Below, piece after piece: positions 25,479 to 34,568 of a stretch of 64,000 nt of DNA. Origin of the DNA: Bacteroidota bacterium (GTDB lineage Bacteria; Bacteroidota; Bacteroidia; Bacteroidales; Dysgonomonadaceae); NCBI GenBank assembly GCA_023437305.1, contig JAEZGN010000021.1, forward strand, positions 332,333 to 396,332, given 5' to 3'. The position numbers and the translations under genes are program-made. Positions within the stretch are counted from its first letter, which is position 1. Each line of letters starts with the position of its first letter. The notes under the pieces are model-generated. The model was not told the origin of the DNA. It saw only the letters and a list, made by a program, of their open reading frames with translations, and did not search any database.

Positions 25479-28400
25479 TTAAAAAGTAAGACTAAAGCCG
25501 ACGTTATATGTACGAGTTAATGGATACATATAGCCATATAAGTCATTTTCGGGTTTATCATTAGCATCTGCTCCTCCGCCCGGATGCTCCGGATCGATAT
25601 ATTTCAACCCTGTAAGAGTAAACAGGTTATAAGCATTTACATAGATGCGGGCATTATTTAAACCAATCTTTGTTATCAGTTTTTTAGGCAATGTATAGCC
25701 AAGCTCTATAGACTTTAGACGCAGATATGCAGCACTCTGAATTGCTCTTGTACCTTCGCCCCATGCCGAACCGTTACCTGTCATCGGGAAAAATCCTGAA
25801 GTCCATTTCGTATTCGGATCATACACATCGGCATTAGGATCTGTCGGATGCCAACGATCCATAAAGAAGTCTAACGTGTTCTTATCAAACGCTAATGGCA
25901 CATTCAACATTTCGTAATATCTTGTCCACGACTTAGCTGTCCCCTGGAATAGCATATTTATATCTATACCTTTATATTCTGCAGCCAAAGTAATACCATA
26001 ATTTATATAAGGCAATTCTCTTGTCGCAATAGGTGTTTCGTCCCATCCATCAATTACACCGTCACCATTCAGGTCTTTATAATAGTAATCTCCCGGCAAT
26101 GTAGCATGATTTCCTCCGCCAGTGTTAATCGCATAATCAAGTATTTGATCGTAAGAGGTAAATTGTCCTCCATAGGTTTTTCCCCACCAGATGTTTTTGT
26201 ATCGATTGTTGTAGTTGCCTTTCCAATGCTCGTATGAGTTACCGGCACGCCCCTGTTCGAAATAATCGTTTTTGGTACGTGTAAGAGACATGTTTGCAGA
26301 AACATTATAAACAAAATCACTTACTTTATTTCTGTGAGTCAAAACGATCTCATATCCCATTGTTTTGTCACTATTCAGGTTCTCCTGAGGAAGTTTAGCT
26401 CCATAAGTTCCCGGCAATGAAAGTAAACGGTCTGTAAATAACCCTTCTCTTTTTCTGATAAAATAGTCATATTGGAAGCCTAGTAAACCATCCCATAGAT
26501 CGATATCTACACCTATATTAAATGTCTTTGAGGTATACCATGTAAGGTATGTATTGGCTATACCACGAAATCCGATACCATTAATAAACTCACCTCCAAA
26601 CACAGCACCTCCCGAAGGATAATCATATCCGGTAAGGAATTGATAGTTCAATGCTCCGTCATCACCCATTTCACCGTAGCTGGATCTGATTTTGAGATTA
26701 TTAACAAAGGATAGCGGCTCAAATTCTTTCACAAACTTTTCTTCCGAAATTCTCCAACCGGCAGATGCAGAAGGGAACCATCCCCAACGACCATTCGAAC
26801 TAAATTTGGATGAACCATCACGTCTGAAGCTGAATTCGAGCAAATACTTTGATGCATAGTCATAGTTAATACGTCCAACAAAACTTTTTCGCTGTTGATC
26901 ATAAAGTCCACCTGCGTCCATACCTGCAATCTGACCATCGGTATCACCGGCAAACAGGTGTAAAACCTCTAAAGAAAGATTACGTTGCGCATTGAAGTTG
27001 TCTCCTTCATTACCACTTTCTTCATAAAGGAACAACGCCTTCACATTATGCTTTTCGAAGAATGTGCGATCATAATTTAATGATAGTTGCATCAAGTTTG
27101 AAATATTTTTGCCAAATCCGCGTGCAACTTTAGACGGTGTATTTTTCACGTATTCATTATATACATCATTTCCTACATCATATTTGTAGAGTGAATATGT
27201 TTTTACATAGTTCTTCCAGTCATTATCTTTATAGTCGTAGCTATACATTGCCTTTGCCGAAAGACCTTTCACTCCCGGTACATCAAAGATCAATGCCAAA
27301 GAAGACTGGAAAGAACGTCCTTTATTATTAAAGTATCCCGATTTACTAGGATCCATCAACAACAACGGGTTTTCGTCGGTTTCGGCTGTAGGGTACAATG
27401 GATTGTTATTAGCATACATCGATTCTGTAGCTTTAGCCAACCATGTATTCTTAATCAGGTTCCAAGAACCGCCATTGATATCGTTGCGTTCGTCCATCAT
27501 GCCGGCTACTTTAAATTCACCTCTTAGAAAGCTTGTAATCTTAGCATCCACATTGGCTCTTACATTCCACTTGTCATAATTCGGGTATTTAGTCTTGGTT
27601 ATACCATCTTGTTTCATGTATCCAAGATTAAAGAAATATGATACATTTTTAGATGATCCGGCCATACTCAACGAGTGCTGAGACTGAGGAGTTATATCTC
27701 TGATAACAGCACCTCTCCAATCGGATGAGATACGAGTACCATTGTTGAAAGCTTCAAACTCGCTGTCTCCGTACGGAAGTGGCACAGGATTCACATAGTT
27801 GTTGTTGAAATTTCTTCTTGATGCCTCATTCTTCAATGTCATATATTGAATTGCATCAGTACTGGTGGGAAAGCCGATAGGTTGCTGGAATCCGAAATTG
27901 GCCGAATAAGTTATATCAAACTTACTGCCCTCCGAATTTCCTTTTCTTGTAGTAATCAGGATTACACCATTAGCTGCACGTACACCATAAATAGCAGCAG
28001 ACGCATCTTTAAGTACCGATATACTTTCTATTTCGTTCGGATCCATTCTGGCAAAGTCGTCACGTGGCACACCGTCTATAACGACCAAGGGATTTCCTAG
28101 TCCACGAATATCGAATCGGTTGTCAAAGCTTCCCGGCTCGGAACTTCTCTGAACAACCCTCACTCCGGGTATCTTTCCGGTCATCATGTTCACTAAGCTC
28201 TCATTTTTTGTTGTGCTTATTTCTTTATTATTTATTGCAGAGACAGCTCCTGTGAGAGTAGTCTTTTTTTGAGTTCCGTAACCCACCACAACAACCTCAT
28301 CTAAAACCTGACGATCTTCTTCTAATACTATAGTCAGGTTATTCTGATTATTTACAGCTACTTCTTTCTTACTAAATCCTATATATGATACAATCAGCAC

Positions 28401-28649
28401 ATCATTTCGGGAAGTTTCGAGACTAAACTTACCGTCAACATCTGTCATTGTTGCTTTTGTTGTACCTTTGATAGTAACAGATGCTCCTATGATTGGATCG
28501 TTTGACGAATCATATACAGTACCCTTAGTTATCTGAGTTTGCGAATATGCCAGAAGCGACATAAACATAAATAAGAGAAGGAATAGAAACCGTGTGCACA
28601 AGTTCCTGAATCTCTCTTTCGGAATTGATTTTTCTTGATATTTTTTCAT
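25479..28649 (-). CDS. SusC/RagA TonB-dependent transporter (left locus)
   Basis: A 1056-residue outer-membrane transporter. After the signal peptide (LLAYSQ) comes a carboxypeptidase-regulatory-like domain (KGTVYDSSNDPIIGASV), the TonB box region DEVVVVGYGTQKK, the plug (SVLKDASAAIYGVRAANGVILITTRKG) and a 22-strand barrel ending in FSLTF. There is no N-terminal STN/secretin domain, so it is not expected to signal through an anti-sigma factor; control by the neighbouring membrane regulator fits better. It imports the glycan fragments bound by the SusD at 23655-25466. It is the first gene of the cassette; the start at 28649 follows 530 bp without genes. Confidence 0.97.
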   Translation of the reverse strand: MKKYQEKSIPKERFRNLCTRFLFLLLFMFMSLLAYSQTQITKGTVYDSSNDPIIGASVTIKGTTKATMTDVDGKFSLETSRNDVLIVSYIGFSKKEVAVNNQNNLTIVLEEDRQVLDEVVVVGYGTQKKTTLTGAVSAINNKEISTTKNESLVNMMTGKIPGVRVVQRSSEPGSFDNRFDIRGLGNPLVVIDGVPRDDFARMDPNEIESISVLKDASAAIYGVRAANGVILITTRKGNSEGSKFDITYSANFGFQQPIGFPTSTDAIQYMTLKNEASRRNFNNNYVNPVPLPYGDSEFEAFNNGTRISSDWRGAVIRDITPQSQHSLSMAGSSKNVSYFFNLGYMKQDGITKTKYPNYDKWNVRANVDAKITSFLRGEFKVAGMMDERNDINGGSWNLIKNTWLAKATESMYANNNPLYPTAETDENPLLLMDPSKSGYFNNKGRSFQSSLALIFDVPGVKGLSAKAMYSYDYKDNDWKNYVKTYSLYKYDVGNDVYNEYVKNTPSKVARGFGKNISNLMQLSLNYDRTFFEKHNVKALFLYEESGNEGDNFNAQRNLSLEVLHLFAGDTDGQIAGMDAGGLYDQQRKSFVGRINYDYASKYLLEFSFRRDGSSKFSSNGRWGWFPSASAGWRISEEKFVKEFEPLSFVNNLKIRSSYGEMGDDGALNYQFLTGYDYPSGGAVFGGEFINGIGFRGIANTYLTWYTSKTFNIGVDIDLWDGLLGFQYDYFIRKREGLFTDRLLSLPGTYGAKLPQENLNSDKTMGYEIVLTHRNKVSDFVYNVSANMSLTRTKNDYFEQGRAGNSYEHWKGNYNNRYKNIWWGKTYGGQFTSYDQILDYAINTGGGNHATLPGDYYYKDLNGDGVIDGWDETPIATRELPYINYGITLAAEYKGIDINMLFQGTAKSWTRYYEMLNVPLAFDKNTLDFFMDRWHPTDPNADVYDPNTKWTSGFFPMTGNGSAWGEGTRAIQSAAYLRLKSIELGYTLPKKLITKIGLNNARIYVNAYNLFTLTGLKYIDPEHPGGGADANDKPENDLYGYMYPLTRTYNVGFSLTF

Positions 28650-29181
28650 AATCTATTTATTGTTTTTCAAAAAAACGGTTAAACAATTTTCAATACAATT
28701 TTAAGGTTCAGTCAGGAGGTGTTTAATAACATCATACTAAAAGGAGATTTTTAAGGTTATAAAAATATGATTAGGCGTTAACGTTAATCAAAGTAAAAGA
28801 GGTGTACTTAAAAAAGCAGAAGAATAGATGTTAGTTCTGTATTAAATATTTATTAAAATGCATTTAATTAAAAATAAATATCCTTTTATGATTGCATCTT
28901 CCTCATTAATAGACAATACCAAAATAGACTGATTTATCCATATCAACCAACTTTATTCTTAAATACAGTCTTTTACTAGGTATACGAGAGGAACATTCGG
29001 GCATTTTAATTCAACAAAGGTATTTATATCTTCTTACTTCTTATTTGTATAGAGACAAAAATAATCAAATGCTTCATAGAATAACTTCTTTTGAGAAATT
29101 AAAGAATGCAAAGCAGATACTATGAATTCTTTCCTGATAACAAAAAATATAATACCTTAGAACCTGATTAATGACAAATTG
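28650..29181. other. 532-bp AT-rich region upstream of susC (left locus)
   Basis: No coding sequence seen. It must hold the promoter of the SusC cassette on the minus strand and of the small plus-strand gene at 29182. Two items stand out: a perfect 10-bp palindrome TTAACGTTAA at 28778-28787 and CAAAGGTA at 29015-29022. The latter is a minus-strand TAnnTTTG match, but it is about 365 bp from the susC start and has no clear -33 partner. Confidence 0.5.
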
Positions 29182-29739
29182 ATGAATATAGACAAGATAT
29201 CGGAAGAGAGGCTTTTTCAGAATAATACAAAAGAAGAAATAACTCGCTGGTGCCGCCAGTTGCAATTTTTCCATTATATGCGTTCGCGTGGAGGCCACAA
29301 CTGTGAGGGCGATTCGTTCTGTGTTTACTTCAAGTATGGGAGTAGGGAAGACTTAATTGCTAAGCTTTCGCAGATAGGAATAATCTTAAAACCCTTGCCG
29401 AAAGGAGCAATTGCTTTCGATCCGTTAGAATCGTATTCTATTGATGATCTGGATAAACTCAAAATCGTGATACCCCACTTCTGTGATTTGGAACAGCCTC
29501 AATACGTAGAGATATACGGATACAAAGTTCATGTGTGGGTAATGAACAACCGTTTCGAGATTTCGGTATCAGCGAATAAAGACGGACAAACATATAAAGT
29601 CTCAGAAGTAGACTTCGAAGTATGCCTTGCTCTGGAGAAAGAATTTGACAAACTAGGCTGGAAATCAATATTAGATGAAGAGATCAAGAATCAATCTCAT
29701 TGTATATCCAAAGAAAAATATCCTGAATTATTTCAGTAA
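29182..29739 (+). CDS. Hypothetical protein, 185 residues
   Basis: I do not recognise this family. Reading from the ATG at 29182 (the in-frame TTG just before it is less likely) gives 185 residues with no signal peptide or membrane segment, so it is probably cytoplasmic. Visible elements are an N-terminal helical stretch rich in Arg and Trp (ITRWCRQLQFFHYMRSRGGHN), a GDSFCVYFKYGS strand pair, a central EIYGYKVHVWVMNNRFEISV strand cluster and a C-terminal helix (FEVCLALEKEFDKLGWK). It lies between the susC promoter region and the uronate operon and has its own orientation; no operon link is evident. The ORF looks real because codon use matches neighbours and the length is uninterrupted. Function unknown. 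Confidence 0.6.
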   Translation: MNIDKISEERLFQNNTKEEITRWCRQLQFFHYMRSRGGHNCEGDSFCVYFKYGSREDLIAKLSQIGIILKPLPKGAIAFDPLESYSIDDLDKLKIVIPHFCDLEQPQYVEIYGYKVHVWVMNNRFEISVSANKDGQTYKVSEVDFEVCLALEKEFDKLGWKSILDEEIKNQSHCISKEKYPELFQ

Positions 29740-29867
29740 ACGTCTTATGTTTCGCAGACATCTGTATTTTATAAAGGGGGCAGTACAAATGTTTTAAAAC
29801 ATTTTTCACACCACAAAAACTCAATAACAATCTGGTATACTTAAACTTAAAACATACAAAACAAACC

Positions 29868-29883
29868 ATGTGTGCGCACACAT
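29868..29883. promoter_or_regulatory. Operator palindrome 1 upstream of uxaC
   Basis: Perfect 16-bp palindrome ATGTGTGCGCACACAT, directly abutting the -33 element of the uxaC promoter. Its CG-centred, alternating TG/CA form is typical of LacI-family operators. It shares the 14-bp core TGTGTGCGCACACA-like sequence with the site at 29925. Confidence 0.75.
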
Positions 29884-29884
29884 A

Positions 29885-29914
29885 TTGTTTAATTATCATT
29901 AATCACTATATTTG
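29885..29914 (+). promoter_or_regulatory. uxaC operon promoter (Bacteroidetes type)
   Basis: -33 TTG at 29885-29887 and -7 TATATTTG at 29907-29914 (perfect TAnnTTTG), spaced 19 bp. Transcription should start near 29921, just inside the second operator. The two operators bracket the promoter closely, so binding would block it. Confidence 0.75.
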
Positions 29915-29924
29915 TAGCAGCTTG

Positions 29925-29938
29925 TGTGTGCGCACACA
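29925..29938. promoter_or_regulatory. Operator palindrome 2 at the uxaC transcription start
   Basis: Perfect 14-bp palindrome TGTGTGCGCACACA centred 56 bp after operator 1 (center to center), overlapping the expected transcription start. Any upstream GTG start inside it (29926) would be in the operator, which argues for the internal ATG as the true uxaC start. Confidence 0.75.
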
Positions 29939-29994
29939 ATAAACAAAATAAGTTAGCAGATAAATTTGATTCAAAAAATAAAGCCATAATGCTC

Positions 29995-31401
29995 ATGAAA
30001 CACTTTCTAGATGACAATTTCGTATTGCAAAATGAAACAGCTCAACAGTTATATCACGAGCATGCCAAATCTTTGCCTATCATAGACTACCATTGTCACC
30101 TCGACCCTAAAATGATTGCAGAAGATTATCAGTTCGACAATCTGGGTGAAATCTGGTTGAGTGGAGATCATTACAAATGGCGTGCAATGCGTACAAATGG
30201 CATTAACGAAAGGTTTTGTACAGGAAAAGATACCAGCGATTGGCAAAAGTTTGAGAAATGGGCAGAAACCGTACCCTACACCATGCGTAACCCGCTATAC
30301 CACTGGACACATTTGGAGTTACAGACTGCCTTTGGAGTTACCAAATTATTAAAACCCGAAACAGCAAAAGAGATATATGATGAATGCACGGCAAAACTTC
30401 GCACACCGGAATTTTCAGCTCGGGGCTTAATGAAACATTACAACGTTGAGGCTGTATGCACCACGGATGATCCTGTAGATTCATTGGAATATCACGTAGC
30501 CTTAAAAAATGAGGGCTTCTCTATAAAAGTTCTCCCTACTTGGCGTCCCGATAAGGTAATGGCGGTAGAAGTACCTCATGTATTTCGTACCTATGTAGAG
30601 AAGCTATCCGAAGTTTCGGGCATATCAATCAGCAACTTTACCGACTTGATTACAGCTCTCCGCAAACGCCACGACTTCTTTGCCGGCGTAGGCTGCAAGC
30701 TGTCCGATCACGGTATGGAAGAATTTTATGCCGATGACTATACTCAGAGTGAAATAGACACCATTTTCAACAAAGTATATGGAGGTAAAGAGCTGTCGCG
30801 CGAAGAGATCATCAAATTCAAATCTGCCATACTCGTAGAAGGGGCAATCATGGATTGGGAAAAAGGCTGGACTCAGCAGTTTCATTACGGTGTCATCCGA
30901 AACAATAATACGCGCCTCTTTAAGCAAGTGGGGGCAGATACAGGCTTCGACTCTATCGGTGATTTTACAGTAGCTAAATCATTGTCGAAGTTTCTTGACA
31001 AACTGGACGTTGACAACAAATTAACTAAAACAATCATATATAATCTGAATCCGCGCGACAATGATATGATTGCAACCATGATTGGCAACTTTCAGGATGG
31101 TTCTGTTGCAGGAAAGATACAGTTCGGATCGGGCTGGTGGTTTCTCGACCAAAAAGCGGGGATGGAAGCTCAAATAAATTCTCTATCGAACCTTGGGCTG
31201 CTAAGCCGCTTTGTAGGTATGCTGACAGATTCTCGAAGCTTTTTGTCGTACCCTCGCCACGAGTATTTCCGTCGTATACTATGCAATCTCATAGGGACAG
31301 ATGTTGAACAAGGATTACTCCCTTATTCCGAATTGCCGTTTCTGGGAAAATTGGTTGAGGATGTATCGTATTATAATGCTAAAAAATTCTTTAAGTTCTA
31401 A
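29995..31401 (+). CDS. uxaC: Uronate isomerase (glucuronate/galacturonate isomerase)
   Basis: Converts D-glucuronate to D-fructuronate and D-galacturonate to D-tagaturonate, the first step of hexuronate catabolism in the cytoplasm. From the ATG at 29995 it is 468 residues (E. coli UxaC 470) and aligns from residue 1 (MKHFLDDNF against MTPFMTEDF). The amidohydrolase-type metal motif DYHCHL (H33, H35), GDHYKWRAMRTNG, TTDDPVDSLE, LPTWRPDK, FGSGWWF and LTDSRSFLSYPRHEYFRRI are all conserved. An ATG two codons earlier (29989) is also possible; a longer reading from 29926 is unlikely because it starts inside operator 2. First gene of a five-gene plus-strand operon, preceded by a strong promoter with two palindromic operators. 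Confidence 0.97.
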   Translation: MKHFLDDNFVLQNETAQQLYHEHAKSLPIIDYHCHLDPKMIAEDYQFDNLGEIWLSGDHYKWRAMRTNGINERFCTGKDTSDWQKFEKWAETVPYTMRNPLYHWTHLELQTAFGVTKLLKPETAKEIYDECTAKLRTPEFSARGLMKHYNVEAVCTTDDPVDSLEYHVALKNEGFSIKVLPTWRPDKVMAVEVPHVFRTYVEKLSEVSGISISNFTDLITALRKRHDFFAGVGCKLSDHGMEEFYADDYTQSEIDTIFNKVYGGKELSREEIIKFKSAILVEGAIMDWEKGWTQQFHYGVIRNNNTRLFKQVGADTGFDSIGDFTVAKSLSKFLDKLDVDNKLTKTIIYNLNPRDNDMIATMIGNFQDGSVAGKIQFGSGWWFLDQKAGMEAQINSLSNLGLLSRFVGMLTDSRSFLSYPRHEYFRRILCNLIGTDVEQGLLPYSELPFLGKLVEDVSYYNAKKFFKF

Positions 31402-31510
31402 AGGTCAATCTTAAAGTATAAAATCGGACGGATGACGATATGGGCACTTTCTCTACTGACAAGTTATATTAAACCTTAAGCAGATATTGTAAACTCAAAA
31501 AACAATAGAA

Positions 31511-32665
31511 ATGAAGAAATTATATCTCATAATACTATCTACGATATTCTTATTAGCCTGTTCTGAGAAGGATGTCATAATCACGATAGAAAACCCGACG
31601 GATTTTGATCGGATGACAGAATTAGTAGAAATACCCATCGATAGCATCAAGAATAGGATTGTGGTATCAGACAGTCTGGGTTATGTCATTAAAACGACCG
31701 AAGGTGAAATTATACCTTCGCAAGTGACATACGATCGTAAGATTATTTTTCAACCACAACTAAAAGCAAACGAGTCAAAGTCTTTTATGATAGAAACGGG
31801 AGAGGTTCAGCACTTTACACCAAAAACCTTCGGACGGCTTCTTTCCGGACATAAAGATGGCTTCGTTTGGGAAAACGACCGTGTGGCGTTCCGTATGTAT
31901 GGTCCTGCGGGTATTGAAACAGATAGTCCCGGGAACGGTATAAATATCTGGTACAAACGCACCAATAACCTTATCATAGACAAATGGTATAAAGAAGATA
32001 CCTCTGGAACAATATCTTATCAAGAAGATCCAAGCGAGGGGCTCAATGATTACAAGACAGGCTATAGCCTTGGGGCAGGTGCTATGTCTCCGTATGTAGA
32101 CAGCAAACTTTGGTTGAACCAAAACTTTGTATCAGAGGAACTCCTTGACAATGGTCCATTGCGTACAACATTCAAACTGACTTATAATAACCTGAATATA
32201 AACGGACAATCAGTAGCCGAAAACAGAACAATATCTTTAGATGCCGGCTCTCAATTATCAAAAGTTATTCAAGCATACACCATAAAACAAACAATGCCTG
32301 TAGCTGCCGGCTTTGTTAAGCGAGAAAAAGGAGATTCAATCATCAGCTCTTTAGAAAAGAATTATATTATTTACGCCGAGCCAACAACACCTAAAACGTC
32401 CGGCGTATATCTAGGACTTGTTTTTCTTCAAGGTATGACAGAAAGCAAGATAGACACGTATGAGATAATTAATCCTGTAACAAACAAAAAAGAAAAACAA
32501 ACTCATGTCTTGGGAGTCACAGCCCAACAGCCAAACATTCCGGTAACATATTATACAGGTTACGGTTGGTCTGAATTTGGATTCCCTATGTTGAGTGATT
32601 TTGAGCGATATATCCAAACCTTTTCGGAAGGGTTAAAACATCCATTGACAATTAAATATAACTAA
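31511..32665 (+). CDS. DUF4861 family lipoprotein in uronate operon
   Basis: A 384-residue predicted lipoprotein (lipobox FLLACSEKD, Cys17). Beyond the N-terminal segment (IENPTDFDRMTELVEIP) the pattern of VWENDRVAFRMYGPAG, GINIWYKR, YSLGAGAMSPY and GYGWSEFGFP matches DUF4861, a beta-rich family often seen near uronate and polysaccharide genes in Bacteroidetes. Its biochemical role is not known to me; the fold suggests a carbohydrate-active or sugar-binding domain. It is embedded between uxaC (109 bp) and kdgK (28 bp), so its expression follows hexuronate availability; an outer-membrane or periplasmic role in freeing or handling uronides is a reasonable guess. Confidence 0.8.
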   Translation: MKKLYLIILSTIFLLACSEKDVIITIENPTDFDRMTELVEIPIDSIKNRIVVSDSLGYVIKTTEGEIIPSQVTYDRKIIFQPQLKANESKSFMIETGEVQHFTPKTFGRLLSGHKDGFVWENDRVAFRMYGPAGIETDSPGNGINIWYKRTNNLIIDKWYKEDTSGTISYQEDPSEGLNDYKTGYSLGAGAMSPYVDSKLWLNQNFVSEELLDNGPLRTTFKLTYNNLNINGQSVAENRTISLDAGSQLSKVIQAYTIKQTMPVAAGFVKREKGDSIISSLEKNYIIYAEPTTPKTSGVYLGLVFLQGMTESKIDTYEIINPVTNKKEKQTHVLGVTAQQPNIPVTYYTGYGWSEFGFPMLSDFERYIQTFSEGLKHPLTIKYN

Positions 32666-32693
32666 ACGCTAGAATATTATTAGAATCAAAACA

Positions 32694-33731
32694 ATGAAGA
32701 AAGTAGTAACATTCGGGGAAATCATGCTACGCCTTAGTACTCCCGGATATCAAAGATTTATACAGTCTACAAACCTGAATGCTACATTTGGAGGCGGAGA
32801 GGCCAACGTAGCCGTATCACTATCCAACTATGGTATTCCTACCGACTATGTAACCCGCCTACCTGAGAATGATATAGCAGAATGGTGCATCTCTGATTTG
32901 AGAAAGTACAATGTAGGTGTTCAGAATATTATACGAGGAGGTGATCGTGTAGGCATTTATTATCTGGAGACAGGCGCAGTAGCCCGTGCTTCGAAAGTTA
33001 TCTACGACAGGGCCAATTCTGCTATGGCAGACATAAAACCCGGAATGGTAGACTGGGAAGAAGTATTTAAAGAAGCCCAATGGTTTCACTGGACAGGCAT
33101 CACTCCCGCTCTATCGCAAGGAGCAGCAGATGCATGCTTGGAAGCTATCAAAATAGCAAACAAAAAAGGCATTACAGTTTCTACAGACCTCAACTACAGA
33201 AAAAATCTCTGGAAATATGGCAAAACAGCTTCTGATATTATGCCTGCCTTGGTTGAAGGTTGTGATATCATTCTAGGCAATGAGGAAGATGCTGAAAAGG
33301 TTTTCGGTATCAAGCCCGAAGGTTTTGACGTAGCACATACCGCAGGAGATGTGGATGCCGCAGAATTTGAGTCGGTATGCACTCAGTTGAAGAAACGCTT
33401 TCCACGTGCTAAGAAAGTGATTATTACATTGCGTGGATCTATTAATGCAAACCATAATACATGGGGAGGTTGCTTATATTCCGATAAGCTTTATCAATCG
33501 AAAAGATACGACATTACACACATCGTTGATCGTGTAGGCGGAGGAGACTCTTTTATGGGTGGGCTTATCTACGGACTTATCACCTACCCTGCCGACGATC
33601 AGAAAGCTCTCGATTTTGCGGTTGCAGCATCATGTCTGAAACATACAATATATGCCGATTACAACCTTGTAACGGTAGCCGAAGTGGAGAACCTGATGAA
33701 AGGGGATGGCTCTGGTCGTGTTTCAAGATAA
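32694..33731 (+). CDS. kdgK: 2-dehydro-3-deoxygluconokinase
   Basis: PfkB-family kinase of 345 residues that phosphorylates 2-keto-3-deoxygluconate (KDG) to KDPG with ATP. Seen: N-terminal VVTFGEIMLRLSTPG, the sugar-binding GGGEANVAVSLSNYG, RVGIYYLETGA, and the C-terminal PfkB signature DRVGGGDSFMGG with catalytic base D285. Start follows the DUF4861 gene by 28 bp. The placement before eda is the classical order for KDG metabolism. The family includes fructokinases, but the uronate operon context makes the KDG assignment strong. Confidence 0.95.
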   Translation: MKKVVTFGEIMLRLSTPGYQRFIQSTNLNATFGGGEANVAVSLSNYGIPTDYVTRLPENDIAEWCISDLRKYNVGVQNIIRGGDRVGIYYLETGAVARASKVIYDRANSAMADIKPGMVDWEEVFKEAQWFHWTGITPALSQGAADACLEAIKIANKKGITVSTDLNYRKNLWKYGKTASDIMPALVEGCDIILGNEEDAEKVFGIKPEGFDVAHTAGDVDAAEFESVCTQLKKRFPRAKKVIITLRGSINANHNTWGGCLYSDKLYQSKRYDITHIVDRVGGGDSFMGGLIYGLITYPADDQKALDFAVAASCLKHTIYADYNLVTVAEVENLMKGDGSGRVSR

Positions 33732-33760
33732 AGATTGAAAATAGTAAACAACTAAAATAT

Positions 33761-33836
33761 GAACAGCAAGCGGGTATGATAATTCGATCCATTGTTTTTA
33801 TTGATATATATGTAAAACATACCTGCTTGCTTGTTC
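33761..33836. repeat. Inverted repeat between kdgK and eda
   Basis: Arms GAACAGCAAGCGGGTATG (33761-33778) and CATACCTGCTTGCTTGTTC (33818-33836) pair with one mismatch and a one-base bulge around an AT-rich 39-base loop. It occupies most of the 153-bp gap between the two genes. It could be a partial terminator, a processing site or a regulator site; no promoter box was recognised after it. Confidence 0.6.
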
Positions 33837-33884
33837 TTGCTCTTTGATACAATACCTTTTAATTCTAAAATAAAACGACTATAG

Positions 33885-34559
33885 ATGGCACGATTTTCAA
33901 GAATAAAAACCTGTCAGGTAATGGCAGAGACAGGAATGGTTCCTGTTTTTTATCATAGCGACCTCGAAACCTCCAAACAGGTACTCAAAGCCTGTTATGA
34001 AGGCGGAGTAAGGGTATTCGAATTTACCAATCGAGGTGATTTCGCTCATGAAATATTCGGAGAGCTGAATAAGTGGGCAGCCAAAGAATGCCCCGAAATG
34101 ATAATGGGTATCGGATCGGTTGTCGATGCCGGCACAGCTTCGTTGTTTTTACAGCTTGGGGCCAACTTTGTAGTAGGTCCCCTATTAAATCCCGACATCT
34201 TCAAGGTGTGTAACCGTAGGCAAGTAGCCTATATTCCCGGTTGCGGATCAGTATCCGAAGTCGGTTATGCTCAAGAGTTGGGAGCAGAGGTAGTAAAAAT
34301 ATTTCCGGCAGGCGATGTGGGAGGTCCTTCATTTGTGAAGAATCTAAAAGCTCCGATGCCTTGGTCGAATATTATGGTGACAGGCGGAGTAGAACCCACT
34401 GAGGAAAATCTGACAAAATGGTTTAATGCCGGTGTTACTTGTGTCGGTATGGGTTCAAACCTATTCCCGAAAGAGATTATCGCAGCAAAAGATTGGGGTA
34501 GAATAACGCAAATGTGTAAGATGGCTCTTGAGATAATAGCGAAAGCAAAAACAATATAA
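33885..34559 (+). CDS. eda: KDPG / 2-keto-4-hydroxyglutarate aldolase
   Basis: Class I aldolase, 224 residues, splitting KDPG into pyruvate and glyceraldehyde 3-phosphate. The Schiff-base lysine is K138 in EVVKIFPAG; E46 and R50 in FEFTNRG match the catalytic Glu and phosphate-binding Arg of the family. Other conserved parts are MIMGIGSVVDAGTA, GANFVVGPLLNP, YIPGC and MVTGGVEP. With uxaC and kdgK it completes the lower part of hexuronate breakdown. It starts 153 bp after kdgK, across a stem-loop, and ends 9 bp before the transporter gene. Confidence 0.96.
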   Translation: MARFSRIKTCQVMAETGMVPVFYHSDLETSKQVLKACYEGGVRVFEFTNRGDFAHEIFGELNKWAAKECPEMIMGIGSVVDAGTASLFLQLGANFVVGPLLNPDIFKVCNRRQVAYIPGCGSVSEVGYAQELGAEVVKIFPAGDVGGPSFVKNLKAPMPWSNIMVTGGVEPTEENLTKWFNAGVTCVGMGSNLFPKEIIAAKDWGRITQMCKMALEIIAKAKTI

Positions 34560-34568
34560 AAACACCTT

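Noticed and set aside
25479..28649. SusC as the sensor of a transmembrane anti-sigma system
   Set aside because: No STN domain in either SusC and no sigma/anti-sigma genes in the window.
28778..28787. TTAACGTTAA palindrome as a susC operator
   Set aside because: Short and AT-rich, no second copy, and no promoter box beside it.
29926..29994. Longer uxaC reading starting with GTG at 29926
   Set aside because: It begins inside the second operator and near the likely transcription start, and the family aligns from the ATG at 29995.
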